A DNA stretch of 64,000 nt from contig NZ_STGT01000004.1 of the NCBI RefSeq assembly GCF_004912145.1, positions 186,001-250,000 on the forward strand. Direction: 5' to 3'. Positions 41,889 through 51,598 of this stretch are shown here, in pieces. The position numbers and the translations under genes are program-made. The stretch comes from Peteryoungia rhizophila. Its GTDB lineage: Bacteria > Pseudomonadota > Alphaproteobacteria > Rhizobiales > Rhizobiaceae. The notes under the pieces were generated by a model that worked only from the letters and a program-made list of their open reading frames with translations, did not search any database and was not told the origin of the DNA. Position 1 is the stretch's first letter. The number at the start of each line of letters is the position of its first letter.

Positions 41889-42293
41889 CTCCCGATGCCG
41901 CAACCCACTGAAGAACTTGGGCTAAACGTTGCTGTCTGGAGAGATTTGATCCTCAGCGACAGGCTCCACAAGCGGATTTGAAGGGCCACGTCGCGGTCAT
42001 CTCAAGCGAGAAAAGTCGGCGCCTGAATTCGATTCTGACTGAGGTTCGTTTTTGTGATTAGAGCTGGCGAAGAGGCCTAACAGAATGTCGAGGCAGATCG
42101 GAAGCCGTCGAACGCCTCTGAGAGAAGCCTTCCAGATTGCTGCCTGGCTTGCCTATGACTGACGCTCCGCATACCGATCACCGCGGAAGGACGAACTCGA
42201 ACCCGGCTGTATGCCTTCGCAGTGGCTCCTTCGAAATGCCACTTTAGGTCGGCAACAATTGCCGAGAGCATTCATTTCAGGAGGAACCCATTG
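41889..42293. other. Gene-free stretch
   Basis: About 400 bases between the carboxymuconolactone decarboxylase-like gene and the hydrolase gene. Short frames exist on both strands, but none has a motif, a ribosome site and plausible codon use together. Only the AGGAGG site at 42279-42284 of the following gene is recognisable. Confidence 0.4.
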
Positions 42294-43229
42294 GTGACTG
42301 CAACGATCGCGGCAATAACACCCTTTGGCAACTCAACACGTGTGTACGACCTTGAAGCGCCGGGTCCCGATGGCCCGCTACGCGGAACGATGGTGCATCC
42401 AACGAATGATGCGCCGACCGTGCTGATGATACCTGGCTCCGGTCCGACGGATCGGGACGGCAACAATCCGCAAGGGGTGCGCGCGGCACCGTACAGATTG
42501 CTGGCCGAAGGCCTATCTGGGCACGGAATTGGCAGTGTCCGTATCGATAAGCGGGGTATGTTCGGCAGCCAGGCTGCAGTTGACGATCCAAACGGAGTAA
42601 CAATCGACGATTATGTTCGAGACACAAGTGCCTGGATCGAAATAATCCGTGCTCGAACTGGCGCTGAGCGCGTCTGGCTGCTTGGGCATAGCGAGGGCGG
42701 CCTGGTGGCATTGGCAGCCGCTGCGGAACTGGAGAATGTCTCCGGCTTGATCCTTGTTGCCACGCCAGGCAGACCTCTCGGAGACATCCTCAAGGAACAG
42801 CTGCGCGCCAATCAAGGCACCGCGCCACTTATAGATGCGGCTGATTATGTGATTGCTGAGTTATCGGGAGGGCGGCGCGTGGATGAGGCGAAGATTCCGC
42901 CAGAACTTGCTCCACTTTTCAGTGCCAAAGTGCAAGGATTTCTGATCAGCGCATTCTCGCTAGACCCTGCGGACTTGGCGCGCAAGATCGACAAGCCAAT
43001 CCTTATCGTCCAGGGTCAGCGTGACATTCAGGTACCGGTTGCGGATGCCGAGCGACTGAAGGATGCCGCGCCAAGTTCCACATTGGTCACGCTTGCGGAT
43101 ACCAATCATGTCCTGAAGCGGGTTAGCTCTGTTGATCGAGACGCCAATATCGCGACCTATCTTGATGCGAGTTTGCAGTTGGTGCCGGAAGTGGTGGAGA
43201 CCATAAGTACCTTCGTCAAATCCCGTTGA
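42294..43229 (+). CDS. Alpha/beta hydrolase
   Basis: The protein of about 311 residues has an oxyanion-hole loop PGSGPTDRDGNNPQG, the nucleophile elbow GHSEGG (Ser near residue 138), a late acidic residue in IVQGQRDIQVPV and a terminal histidine in ADTNHVLKR, completing the catalytic triad. It resembles YcjY/EstA-like hydrolases acting on esters. GTG 42294 (or TTG 42291) is chosen because an AGGAGG site ends ten bases upstream; the longer frame to 42222 lacks support. Isolated gene; substrate unknown. Confidence 0.82.
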   Translation: MTATIAAITPFGNSTRVYDLEAPGPDGPLRGTMVHPTNDAPTVLMIPGSGPTDRDGNNPQGVRAAPYRLLAEGLSGHGIGSVRIDKRGMFGSQAAVDDPNGVTIDDYVRDTSAWIEIIRARTGAERVWLLGHSEGGLVALAAAAELENVSGLILVATPGRPLGDILKEQLRANQGTAPLIDAADYVIAELSGGRRVDEAKIPPELAPLFSAKVQGFLISAFSLDPADLARKIDKPILIVQGQRDIQVPVADAERLKDAAPSSTLVTLADTNHVLKRVSSVDRDANIATYLDASLQLVPEVVETISTFVKSR

Positions 43230-43495
43230 GAGTGAAGCCGTAGATCCTTGGCGACCGGACGGTTGCCGAACACGGGCACTATGCCTCCAATACTAGTCGC
43301 CGGCTCTTCCCTCCAGGTGGCACGCACCGCCACCAAGCAATCTGCGCTGCTCTCCCATATGTTGCTGGGGCAATTGTCGCGTCGGACGTTGTATTCATCC
43401 ACCGTCAATCCACGAAAACACGCGAGGTGGCCCAAGTTTGGCCCGACCCTGGTGGCAGGACATGCAACTGACAAACAGTACTATCTGGAACGATT

Positions 43496-44503
43496 ATGGC
43501 GAACTGCAAAACCGACTTCGAGTGCAACTCTGTGAAGATTGACCACCGTCGCGTGCCAGTCCCAAGCTCAATTAGTGCGGAGGCACGGCAACGGCTTCAC
43601 AACGCCGTTCGAGACGACGGGATACCGATTAACGCGTTGTACCCCATGCCTCCGGCAGAGGATCATGGAGCATGGCGTAAGCTCAAGGCAGCCGTGGATG
43701 CGAACTACGCGGGCGCAGTTTTACGACAAGACTTTGCAGAAGATGTCGAAATCACCACGAAGTCCATCGGCTCTGCTATCGCGTATTTAGCCATCCCGCT
43801 CCAACTTGAGCGAGCGGATTGCGTCTACATCGATTTGCATGGTGGAGCGCTCGTCTTTGGAAGCGGTGACGCATGCCGAGAGGGGGCACGCATAGCTGCG
43901 CTGCGACATGGGATCCAGTGTTACGGTGTTGACTATAGAATGCCTCCTGACTTCCCTTATCCGGCCGCTCTTGATGACTGCATGTGCGTATACAAACATG
44001 CAGTGGACACGTTCGGCGCCGACCGCGTTGTCATCGGTGGACGATCTGCGGGTGGCAATCTGGCGCTTGCGACGGTGCTGCACGCACAGGATGAAGGGCT
44101 GGATTTACCCGGTGCGGTTGTGTTGCTTTCCCCTGAAATCGACCTGACGCAGTCAGGCGACAGCTTTCAGACCAACAGGACGTTGGACGTCAATCTTCCA
44201 AGCTCGTTGATGCAGGCAAATCTGCTCTATGCCAACGGGGCCGATCTGAGCCATCCCTATATCTCTCCCCTATTCGGACAGTTCAATAAGGACTTCCCGC
44301 CGACAATCATTCAGAGCGGCACACGCGACTTATTGTTGTCGAACGCAGTGCGGCTACACCGGGCGCTGCGCCAGGCAGGTGCAACGGCAGAACTGCATGT
44401 CTTCGAGGCCATGCCGCATGGCGGCTTTGGCGCTGCGCCAGAAGACGAAGAGGTTGCTCAAGAGATGATGCGGTTTGTCCGCGAATGTCTGTCATCATGC
44501 TGA
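43496..44503 (+). CDS. Alpha/beta hydrolase of the hormone-sensitive lipase family
   Basis: The 335-residue protein carries the HSL/family IV esterase motifs: HGGALVFGSGD (oxyanion hole), YRMPPDFPYPAALDD, the nucleophile GRSAGGN (near residue 185), the acid in GTRDLLLSN and the histidine in MPHGGFG. It should hydrolyse short-chain esters in the cytoplasm. It lies 266 bp after the previous hydrolase, so it is probably separately transcribed. That gap holds no recognisable gene. Confidence 0.85.
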   Translation: MANCKTDFECNSVKIDHRRVPVPSSISAEARQRLHNAVRDDGIPINALYPMPPAEDHGAWRKLKAAVDANYAGAVLRQDFAEDVEITTKSIGSAIAYLAIPLQLERADCVYIDLHGGALVFGSGDACREGARIAALRHGIQCYGVDYRMPPDFPYPAALDDCMCVYKHAVDTFGADRVVIGGRSAGGNLALATVLHAQDEGLDLPGAVVLLSPEIDLTQSGDSFQTNRTLDVNLPSSLMQANLLYANGADLSHPYISPLFGQFNKDFPPTIIQSGTRDLLLSNAVRLHRALRQAGATAELHVFEAMPHGGFGAAPEDEEVAQEMMRFVRECLSSC

Positions 44504-44664
44504 GCCAGAGGCTGGCACCGATTCAACTAAGTGGTCTTCATTCCTTAGACCCCACTTATCCGGCCAACCTGCGGGCGCTCGACGGACTTTAGAGAACAGC
44601 CCCAAAACTATGGGTCGGAGCTCGTCTCCTGGGGGCAGCACTAAGGAAGTTTACGGAGGATTTC

Positions 44665-45339
44665 ATGAGAGTACTCCTCGTTGAAGACGAAGTTCGACTT
44701 GCTGACACTTTATCCTTCGTCTTGCGCAAGGAGCGCTTTATCGTTGATCAGGTGAGCGGCGTGGCCGAAGCACGGGAAGCGGCAGCAATGGCTGTGTTTG
44801 ATCTCGTTCTCCTCGACAGGACGTTACCGGACGGAGAAGGTCTGGCCCTCGTGCCTGTTCTGCGCTCACGCAATCCCGGAATTCATATCATCGTCCTCAG
44901 CGCCCGGGGTGCCGTCGAAGACCGTGTGGCGGGCCTTGATGAGGGCGCCGACGACTATCTTGTAAAGCCCTTCTCAATCGATGAAATGCTTGCACGCATA
45001 AGGGCCATTCGCCGCCGCCCAGCTGAGTTACAAGGCGAGGAGATCAGGGCTGGATCAGTTGTTTTCGACTTGTCCAATGAGGAGGTCAAAGTGAACGGCG
45101 CACGCATCGATCTTCCGCGACGCGAACTGCGGGTGCTGGCAACTCTTATGAAGCGCCGCGGCCGGACGGTCCTGCGTGAGTCTCTGGAACAGGCTGTCTT
45201 TGCCTTTGATGACGAAATTCAGTCGAACACTTTGGACTCGCACATATCGCGGCTGCGTCGACGACTGCGAGGTTCGGACGCAGGTATTGAAATCCACGCG
45301 ATCAGAGGGGTCGGATATCTGCTCCGTGAAACAGCGTGA
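44665..45339 (+). CDS. OmpR-family response regulator
   Basis: The 224-residue protein has a receiver domain (LLVEDEVRLADTL, phospho-acceptor Asp in LVLLDRTLPDG near residue 51, Lys in YLVKPFS) and a winged-helix output domain (LPRRELRVLATLMKRRG, SNTLDSHISRLRRRL, IRGVGYLLRE). A strong CGGAGGA site precedes ATG 44665. Its stop overlaps the kinase start (GTGA), so the pair is co-translated. Targets are not evident; the flanking protease and beta-lactamase are on the other strand. Confidence 0.9.
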   Translation: MRVLLVEDEVRLADTLSFVLRKERFIVDQVSGVAEAREAAAMAVFDLVLLDRTLPDGEGLALVPVLRSRNPGIHIIVLSARGAVEDRVAGLDEGADDYLVKPFSIDEMLARIRAIRRRPAELQGEEIRAGSVVFDLSNEEVKVNGARIDLPRRELRVLATLMKRRGRTVLRESLEQAVFAFDDEIQSNTLDSHISRLRRRLRGSDAGIEIHAIRGVGYLLRETA

Positions 45340-46652
45340 AGAAGCCGAGGTCACTCAAGCGAGCGCTGATTGTCTACCCACTGGTGTTTCACTTTGCGAC
45401 CCTGATTGTCGCCTTTGCAGTTCTAGTCTCCGTAGCTCTCCGGATCGACAGCGGCGGCCCGTATACCGATGAGCAGATCACCTCGGTGATCGCCCGCGCC
45501 ATAGAGCGAGACAAGACCGGCCGGCTCGTTGTGATGATGACACCCGAACTCGAGCAGATGCGCACTGAAACGCCTACTCTTTGGTTCGTGGCTGAGGACA
45601 GCCAAGGCCAAAGCGTGTCGCTTGGAGAGATCCCACCTTTCTATCAGTCATTTGTCGGTCGCTTGAGTGATCTCTCTTATGCTCATATGCGTGACCGTAC
45701 ACCTCCATACGAACTGGCGGCTGTGGTTCGCAGGGAACAGACCGATATCGGAGAGCTTACAATCCTCGGACATGGCGCACTTTCAGAACTCAGCTTTATC
45801 GTATTGATGGCTACCAACACCATCGCAATTCCCATTTTCCTGATGTTGGTACTTACATCGCTGATTGTAACGCCTTGGATAGTGAAGCGTTCACTGAGCG
45901 GCGTGTTTAGAGTAGCGCGCGAGGCTGAAGGGATTGACATCGACAGTCGGGGTCGGCGACTCAACATTCAGAATGTGCCACGCGAAATCCTGCCCTTGAT
46001 CAGCGCCGTAAACCAAGCGCTCGCTAGGCTTGATGATGGGTATGAGCGCCAACGGCGCTTCATCGCTTCAGCGTCGCATGAATTGCGGACACCTATTGCC
46101 ATACTGCAAAGCAAGATCGAAAGCTCGAATCATCAGCAAGTTCAGGAACTCGGCCAAGATATATACCGGCTGGCAACCCTGACCGAGCAGCTCCTCGACC
46201 TTGAGCGGCTCCAAAGCGACACGCACTTCAAAAAGCTCGACCTTTCATCGCTTGTCAGAAATGTGGTCGGCGAACTTGCTCCGCTTGTGATCTCTAAAGG
46301 CGGAACAATCAAGGTTCAGGTAGAGCGGAGTGGAGGATGTTACGGTGATCGAGGAGCGCTTGAGCGCGTGATCATGAACTTGGTCCAGAACGCCATCGAT
46401 CATGGAGGTCGATCCGTTACTGTCAGGGTCGACGGATCTAACGTCGAGGTGGAAGATGATGGGCCAGGGATCCCCTCTGACGAGCGGGAGAGTGTATTTG
46501 AGCCATTTCATCGATTGCGTCCTCGACAGACGGGTAGCGGTCTCGGCCTGAACCTCGTGAAAGAGATAGTCTCTCGACACAGGGGCCGGGTACAAGTCAG
46601 CGAGGGCTCGAGAGGGGGAGCTCTGATCCGCGTTCAATTACCGGGAGTGTGA
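45336..46652 (+). CDS. Sensor histidine kinase
   Basis: The 438-residue kinase has two membrane segments (residues about 9-29 and 155-180) enclosing a periplasmic sensor of about 120 residues of unknown ligand, a HAMP-like linker, the H-box SASHELRTPIAIL with the phosphorylated His, the N-box NLVQNAIDHGG, and G-boxes VEDDGPGIP and GSGLGLNLV. It begins with a GTG that overlaps the regulator stop. The cytosolic part is complete, so phosphotransfer to the partner regulator is expected. The sensing domain matched nothing I know. Confidence 0.9.
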   Translation: MKKPRSLKRALIVYPLVFHFATLIVAFAVLVSVALRIDSGGPYTDEQITSVIARAIERDKTGRLVVMMTPELEQMRTETPTLWFVAEDSQGQSVSLGEIPPFYQSFVGRLSDLSYAHMRDRTPPYELAAVVRREQTDIGELTILGHGALSELSFIVLMATNTIAIPIFLMLVLTSLIVTPWIVKRSLSGVFRVAREAEGIDIDSRGRRLNIQNVPREILPLISAVNQALARLDDGYERQRRFIASASHELRTPIAILQSKIESSNHQQVQELGQDIYRLATLTEQLLDLERLQSDTHFKKLDLSSLVRNVVGELAPLVISKGGTIKVQVERSGGCYGDRGALERVIMNLVQNAIDHGGRSVTVRVDGSNVEVEDDGPGIPSDERESVFEPFHRLRPRQTGSGLGLNLVKEIVSRHRGRVQVSEGSRGGALIRVQLPGV

Positions 46653-46727
46653 AGGCGACCGAAGAGCCATTTGGCAGATCTGCGAAGCTGCGCGGGTAAC
46701 GCATAACGTCACTGTAAGCCTTCGGAA

Positions 46728-47408
46728 CTAGCCAGAGAGCGCCGAGCCGACACTGTGGAGGCCGTTGTAGATGGCATGAAGAACCACGCACGGCCAAACT
46801 GAACCTGACATTCGGAATATGATGCCGCACATTAAGCCCATGAAAATCGCGATGGGCAGTATGACTCCTACACCGTGGGCGATGCCAAATATCACCGAGC
46901 TCAGGCCGACGCCTGCCCACGCGCCATAACGGTTGAGAGCATTCGCGATGACACCTCGAAACAGGAGCTCCTCACCCAAAGGGGTCAGTATGGCGCCGCC
47001 GACAAACGAGAGCACGAAGGGTATGGCACCGCCCCGTGCTGCGGCATGGAGTATTGCCTGAGGATCGTTGCCGTTGCCTCCGGACAACTCACCGAGGCTA
47101 TCGAGAATGATCAGACTGATCACGTAGCCAAAAACTGCCAAAGTCGCAGCGATCGCAAACCAGTGCAGGTTGCTCGATTTAATGCCATATGTCGACAATG
47201 CACGGCGACGCATCAAATATGCGACTACAAACCCGCCGAGGCCTGCCACCCCTCCGCCATATGAACCGATGACGCCTTGCCATACAGGCTCGCCGGACGC
47301 CAGACCGCCAACTGCAAGCGCCACCAGAACGAGAATAAACTGAAAGGATGTAATCCCGACACCCAGTTCTGCCCAAGTCGGCCGGGTCAGTGAATTCCAT
47401 TCATGCAT
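46728..47408 (-). CDS. CPBP-family intramembrane metalloprotease
   Basis: The product (about 226 residues from ATG 47406-47408, MHEWNSLTRPTWAE) has around seven membrane segments and the CPBP/Rce1 motifs EELLFRGVIANAL, FGIAHGVGV and HAIYNGL, which hold the catalytic glutamates and metal-binding histidines. CPBP proteins are CAAX-protease homologues; bacterial members include bacteriocin self-immunity proteins and processing proteases. It converges on the histidine kinase with a 75-bp gap. The frame is open further upstream, but the motif-bearing part and natural N-terminus start here. Confidence 0.82.
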   Translation of the reverse strand: MHEWNSLTRPTWAELGVGITSFQFILVLVALAVGGLASGEPVWQGVIGSYGGGVAGLGGFVVAYLMRRRALSTYGIKSSNLHWFAIAATLAVFGYVISLIILDSLGELSGGNGNDPQAILHAAARGGAIPFVLSFVGGAILTPLGEELLFRGVIANALNRYGAWAGVGLSSVIFGIAHGVGVILPIAIFMGLMCGIIFRMSGSVWPCVVLHAIYNGLHSVGSALSG

Positions 47409-47613
47409 TGCATGTCCTATCGAAAAGGGTCGCGCGCTGGCGCATCTCATTTTGGGGTAAAGGATTAGCGCCGCCAATGTGTGGGCGCCCGGCAAGCCCC
47501 ACGTCCGAACGAGCGCCGGCGCGGCCGTCAGCTCGACGATTTAAGGTCAACGTGAAAACGGGATCACCAGGCGACTTCACGCAACAAAGTCCGCCGGTGA
47601 TCCCATCTCAGTG

Positions 47614-47847
47614 CTAGTAGCGAGGACCGCATTCACGACGGCTTGGATCACGCCGGCAGCGCTGATCCCGGGCTCGGTCGCTGATAATCTGGGCGTTGAG
47701 AGCCGTTTCGCTAGCCAGATTGGCTCTATACGCGTTTTCCATTGATCCGCTGTCGGAGACACATCCTGCCGTCGACAACCCCATAAGGGTTACCATGAGG
47801 ACGCTCTTAATTGCGTGAGTGCTTCGTAGGAGTGGTTGAAAGAACAT
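47614..47847 (-). CDS. Small putative lipoprotein
   Basis: The 77-residue frame begins MFFQPLLRSTHAIKSVLMVT and contains a hydrophobic stretch ending LMGLSTAGC, a plausible lipobox with Cys near residue 29, followed by a short hydrophilic tail rich in Arg and Asn (YRANLASETALNAQ, CRRDPSRRECGPRY). I do not recognise the family. It is isolated between the CPBP protease and the beta-lactamase genes. It could also start at one of the internal methionines just before the hydrophobic core. Confidence 0.45.
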   Translation of the reverse strand: MFFQPLLRSTHAIKSVLMVTLMGLSTAGCVSDSGSMENAYRANLASETALNAQIISDRARDQRCRRDPSRRECGPRY

Positions 47848-48088
47848 TTCTATACCTCAGTTGTTCGACGTCTCGAACTCTTGGATTGCGAGGTCTGACG
47901 TCGAAGCTGACGATACGGCCGAAGATTGCAGCAACATGGAGCAGTTGCGAAGTCGGCAAAATGCGTTTCGATACAACGGAAATTCACCAAGATCAGGAGC
48001 GATGCATACTCGAAATGATTGTTCGGGTGGCCTAGCCGAACTCGGGCGGAGGCCGGATCCCTTAGCTGCCAGCCTCCAAACCTCGTCG

Positions 48089-49231
48089 TTAGTCTGCTGC
48101 AATTGCTTCGAAAAGTGCCATGGTGGCTTTCACTCGAGCTTCGTTTGGGTAGTTCTTGTTGGCGAGTACAACGACACCCATGTTCTCGCTCGGCACCACC
48201 GCGACATACCCCCCGAATCCATTCGTAGATCCAGTTTTGCTGAGGATTACATCCTGCTCGGTAACCGACGCGGCGATCAGTTCCTCGGTAGGCTGAGGGT
48301 TCAGTATAAAGTCGGAACTGTTTCCCAGAAGCATCCTCTGCGGATCAACGGGCCACGAATATCTTTCCCAAATCATCGCTTGCTCGAAGTACGCAGTTCG
48401 ATATGCGGGTTGCTGAGTACGGGCGACGGCATTTCTGAGATCGTCCGCGATGATCCCGACACCCAGTTCTGTGTCGAGCACCTTCAGCATGTCTCGGGCG
48501 CTGGACTTCACCCCGTACGCTTCCGCATCAAGCAAGCCTGGATTGACCCTGATGGCGGCGTTCGTTTTGCGATCGTAGCCGAAAGCGTATTGCGACATCT
48601 TGGTTCTTGGCACATCGATCCAGGTGTTGGTCAGGCCGAGTGCCGGGAAGAGAAGGTCTTGAACCGCCCTCTTGTAGCCCCCCTCGAACGCTTGACCGGT
48701 AATATACCCCAGAAGACCAATACTGATGTTTGAGTAGCTGCGTGCCTCAGGCTGTAACGGGCGCCAGATCTCAAGCCAGTCGACAAGCTCGTCTTCACTC
48801 GAGACGCTATCTGGGATTTGCAGAGGCATGCCACCGGTACGATGGGTTGCCAGATCCATAAGCGTCAAGTCGCCGGCAATTGAGCAAGGCTCCGCGCAAA
48901 GGTGTTGCGCCACTGTATCGTCTAGACTGAGGTTACCACGTTCTTCAGCGAGCGCAGCCAAGGTGACGTTGAAGATCTTGCTGATTGAACCAAGCTCGAA
49001 CAGCGTGTCCGGTGTGACTTTGACACCGTCGATCTGGGAGGCGAGCCCAAAAGTGTAAAAACTGTGCTCGCCATTGCGGGTCACACCCACCACAAGTCCA
49101 GGGATGGCATATTCTTTGATGATCGGGCCAAACGCGGTCTCAGCTATCTTGCTGATATCGTCAGCAAGAGCGTTGGTTGCCTGAGAGCAGAAAGCAAAGG
49201 CAAATGAAACCAGGCACGAAGCTCGTCTCAT
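48089..49231 (-). CDS. Class C (AmpC-type) serine beta-lactamase
   Basis: The 380-residue protein has a signal peptide (CLVSFAFAFCSQATNALA) and the three active-site elements of class C enzymes: SISK (nucleophile Ser and Lys, near residue 87), YSN (near residue 175) and KTGSTNGFGGY (near residue 340), in the right order and spacing. It should hydrolyse cephalosporins and penicillins in the periplasm. ATG 49229-49231 follows AAGGA. No ampR regulator is adjacent, so expression is probably not inducible in the classical manner. A DD-peptidase or esterase of the same fold is possible, but the full motif set and length favour a beta-lactamase. Confidence 0.85.
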   Translation of the reverse strand: MRRASCLVSFAFAFCSQATNALADDISKIAETAFGPIIKEYAIPGLVVGVTRNGEHSFYTFGLASQIDGVKVTPDTLFELGSISKIFNVTLAALAEERGNLSLDDTVAQHLCAEPCSIAGDLTLMDLATHRTGGMPLQIPDSVSSEDELVDWLEIWRPLQPEARSYSNISIGLLGYITGQAFEGGYKRAVQDLLFPALGLTNTWIDVPRTKMSQYAFGYDRKTNAAIRVNPGLLDAEAYGVKSSARDMLKVLDTELGVGIIADDLRNAVARTQQPAYRTAYFEQAMIWERYSWPVDPQRMLLGNSSDFILNPQPTEELIAASVTEQDVILSKTGSTNGFGGYVAVVPSENMGVVVLANKNYPNEARVKATMALFEAIAAD

Positions 49232-49471
49232 GAAACAGTCCTTATAGGTGTGAGGCACTAGATTTCGGTAACGAATTTGTATCCGCAGCGCTCTAGGCGC
49301 TAAACGCTGCGGATTTAAGTTTCGGATCGGAGAACAGCCGTTCGCAGCTGGATTTTCTTGGGCTTGTGCCCTCATGCAAAACGGCAACTATGTCCCTTGC
49401 GTTCGGCCCCTGAATTGGTCCGTCAAGGTGCAGAACGACAGGACATCAGGGAGTGACACCTTCATGCACGT

Positions 49472-51598
49472 TCACCAAAGGCCAGTCCAATGCGCAGCAA
49501 AGGACCACCTGTCGGCATATTCATCGATGATCTTCTGATTTGGCGTGCCATCACCGTGGCCCGCGTTTCGTTCCACCCTGAGCAGCTGTGGTCGCGGTCC
49601 GACTTGTGCAGCTTGAAGCGTCGCCACGTATTTCAATGAATGCGCGGGAACCACTCGGTCGTCGGTGTCTGCAGTCGTGACGAGTATGGCCGGATAATCC
49701 TCTCCGGTCTTGATGTTGTGAAGCGGAGAGTAAGACCGGAGGTAGTTGAAGCTGTCCTCCGCCGACGGGCTCCCGAATTCAGAGATCCACAGGTTGCCTG
49801 CAGTGAAGCGATCGAAGCGCAACATATCCATAACGCCGACGCCAGGAAGCGCGACGTCGAACAAGTCGGGACGCTGATTAACGACTGCACCGACAAGCAT
49901 ACCACCGTGCGACTCGCCGTGAATGGCAAGCCCACCCTCACTGCTGATGCCCTCATGCTTCAAGAATTCTGCAGCAGCTATGAAATCATCGAAAACAGTC
50001 TTCTTCGCCTGACCTTTGCCAGCTTCGTGCCAGGCCTTTCCGTATTCACCCCCACCGCGAATGTTGGCCACGGCATAGACGCCGCCTTCTTGAACCCAAG
50101 CGACCGCTTGTGGCGAGTAAGCCGGCAGCAGCGGAATGCCAAAGCCTCCATAAGCGGTCAGCATCGTTGGCGCGGCAGCTTTAGCTGCGGCGCGTCGAAT
50201 GATGGAGATCGGAATGAGAGTTCCATCCCTGGCACTGAAGAAGCTCTGCTCTACTTCGATGTCACCCGGCGAACTGTCGGCACCAATCAAACCATCCGGC
50301 CCGGCCCACAAGGTGGCTTCGTTGGCGTTGACATCATAGCGGTAAACGGTCTTGGGAGTGGCATAATTGGTAAACGTAAAGAACGCTTCGTTGTCACCCG
50401 GACGGCCGCTGAACGTTCCCGCGCTGCCGGCTTCTGGCAAGTTTACAGCGCCGGCCGCCTTTCCATCCAGCTCATAACGCTCGACTTCAATTCTTGCGTC
50501 GACCATGTACGACAATAGAAGTTTGTCGCCGACCAGAGAGGCGAGGCGCAAATATGCGCCAGGCTTCTCCTCAATGAGGTCGGTGAAGACCAAGTCCTGC
50601 GCGGCAAGATCTCCGGTGACGATCTTTCCTTGTTCGGCTCCATCAGCCGTCAGAACATAAAGTTTCGTACCGACATTGCCAACTAACGTGGACAAATGGT
50701 CGAAGCGCTCGATCACGGGCCGCACCTGCCACTCAGAAGCAGACAGGTCTACCACGGAGAGTGCGCTTCCTCCCATGAGTGCGGTTGAATAGATGACCAA
50801 AAATCGTCCATCCGCAGTGATATCGACAGTATGTAGAAGCGGATGCTCGGCCGCAGGAGAATGGATGAGGCGATCTTCGGACTGCTCTGTGCCAAGCCTA
50901 TGGAAGTAGACGGCATGGTTGACAACTTGCGCGTCAGATCGACCACTGTCGTCTGGCTCCGGGCTGCGTGCGTAAAAAAAGCCGGAACCATCCGCCATCC
51001 AGGCAATCATGGTAAAACGGGCCCAGGCAATCTCATCAGCGAGTACCGCGCCGCTTTGGACATCAAGAACACGAATGGGACGCCAATCCGAACCATTCTC
51101 CTGGATTGCATAGGCCACAAGCTTTCCGTCTTCGGAGGGAGCCCAGACGGCCAGTGCTTTTGTACCATCTTCGGACCACTGGTTGGGATCCAGGATCGTT
51201 CGTTCAGCACCGTTCTCTCCGTCTCGAACGACCAGGACAGGTTGCATGTCGAGCCCCGTGTTCCGGGTGAAGAAATAGTCCCCTCCTCGCTTGAGCGGAC
51301 TCGTCAACTGCTCATGATTAAACAACGCCGTCAGACGATCGCGGAATGCGTCCCGACCAGGGAGGCTTGCCGTGTAACGGCTTGTTACGGTGTTCTGTGC
51401 GTCAACCCACTGGGCGACCGCTCGATCCTCTTTGAGATCATTTTCCAACCAACGATAGGGGTCAGCAATGGCAGTACCGAAGTGCTCCTCGGTGAGATCA
51501 ACCTTTTTGGTTTCCGGATAGGTCATCGGCGTCTCCTCATTCGAACGTACATGCTCCGCCCCGAGCAGGAGACAAACAATCGCCGCGGCTAAGCACAT
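49472..51598 (-). CDS. Prolyl oligopeptidase family serine peptidase (S9)
   Basis: The protein of about 708 residues (ATG 51596-51598) has a hydrophobic signal-like start (MCLAAAIVCLLLGAEHV), an N-terminal segment YPETKKVDLTEEHFGTAIAD then PYRWLEN typical of prolyl oligopeptidases, a beta-propeller, and a C-terminal hydrolase with GESHGG (Ser), TADTDDRVVP (Asp) and NAGHGDG (His). The family cuts short peptides after proline. SHGG replaces the commoner SNGG around the nucleophile. The frame remains open another 100 codons upstream with no recognised content, so the true start is uncertain. Periplasmic location is inferred from the signal-like start. Confidence 0.85.
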   Translation of the reverse strand: MCLAAAIVCLLLGAEHVRSNEETPMTYPETKKVDLTEEHFGTAIADPYRWLENDLKEDRAVAQWVDAQNTVTSRYTASLPGRDAFRDRLTALFNHEQLTSPLKRGGDYFFTRNTGLDMQPVLVVRDGENGAERTILDPNQWSEDGTKALAVWAPSEDGKLVAYAIQENGSDWRPIRVLDVQSGAVLADEIAWARFTMIAWMADGSGFFYARSPEPDDSGRSDAQVVNHAVYFHRLGTEQSEDRLIHSPAAEHPLLHTVDITADGRFLVIYSTALMGGSALSVVDLSASEWQVRPVIERFDHLSTLVGNVGTKLYVLTADGAEQGKIVTGDLAAQDLVFTDLIEEKPGAYLRLASLVGDKLLLSYMVDARIEVERYELDGKAAGAVNLPEAGSAGTFSGRPGDNEAFFTFTNYATPKTVYRYDVNANEATLWAGPDGLIGADSSPGDIEVEQSFFSARDGTLIPISIIRRAAAKAAAPTMLTAYGGFGIPLLPAYSPQAVAWVQEGGVYAVANIRGGGEYGKAWHEAGKGQAKKTVFDDFIAAAEFLKHEGISSEGGLAIHGESHGGMLVGAVVNQRPDLFDVALPGVGVMDMLRFDRFTAGNLWISEFGSPSAEDSFNYLRSYSPLHNIKTGEDYPAILVTTADTDDRVVPAHSLKYVATLQAAQVGPRPQLLRVERNAGHGDGTPNQKIIDEYADRWSFAAHWTGLW

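Noticed and set aside
43230-43495. Overlapping frames on both strands between the two hydrolase genes
   Set aside because: Neither has a ribosome site, family motif or gene-like codon use.
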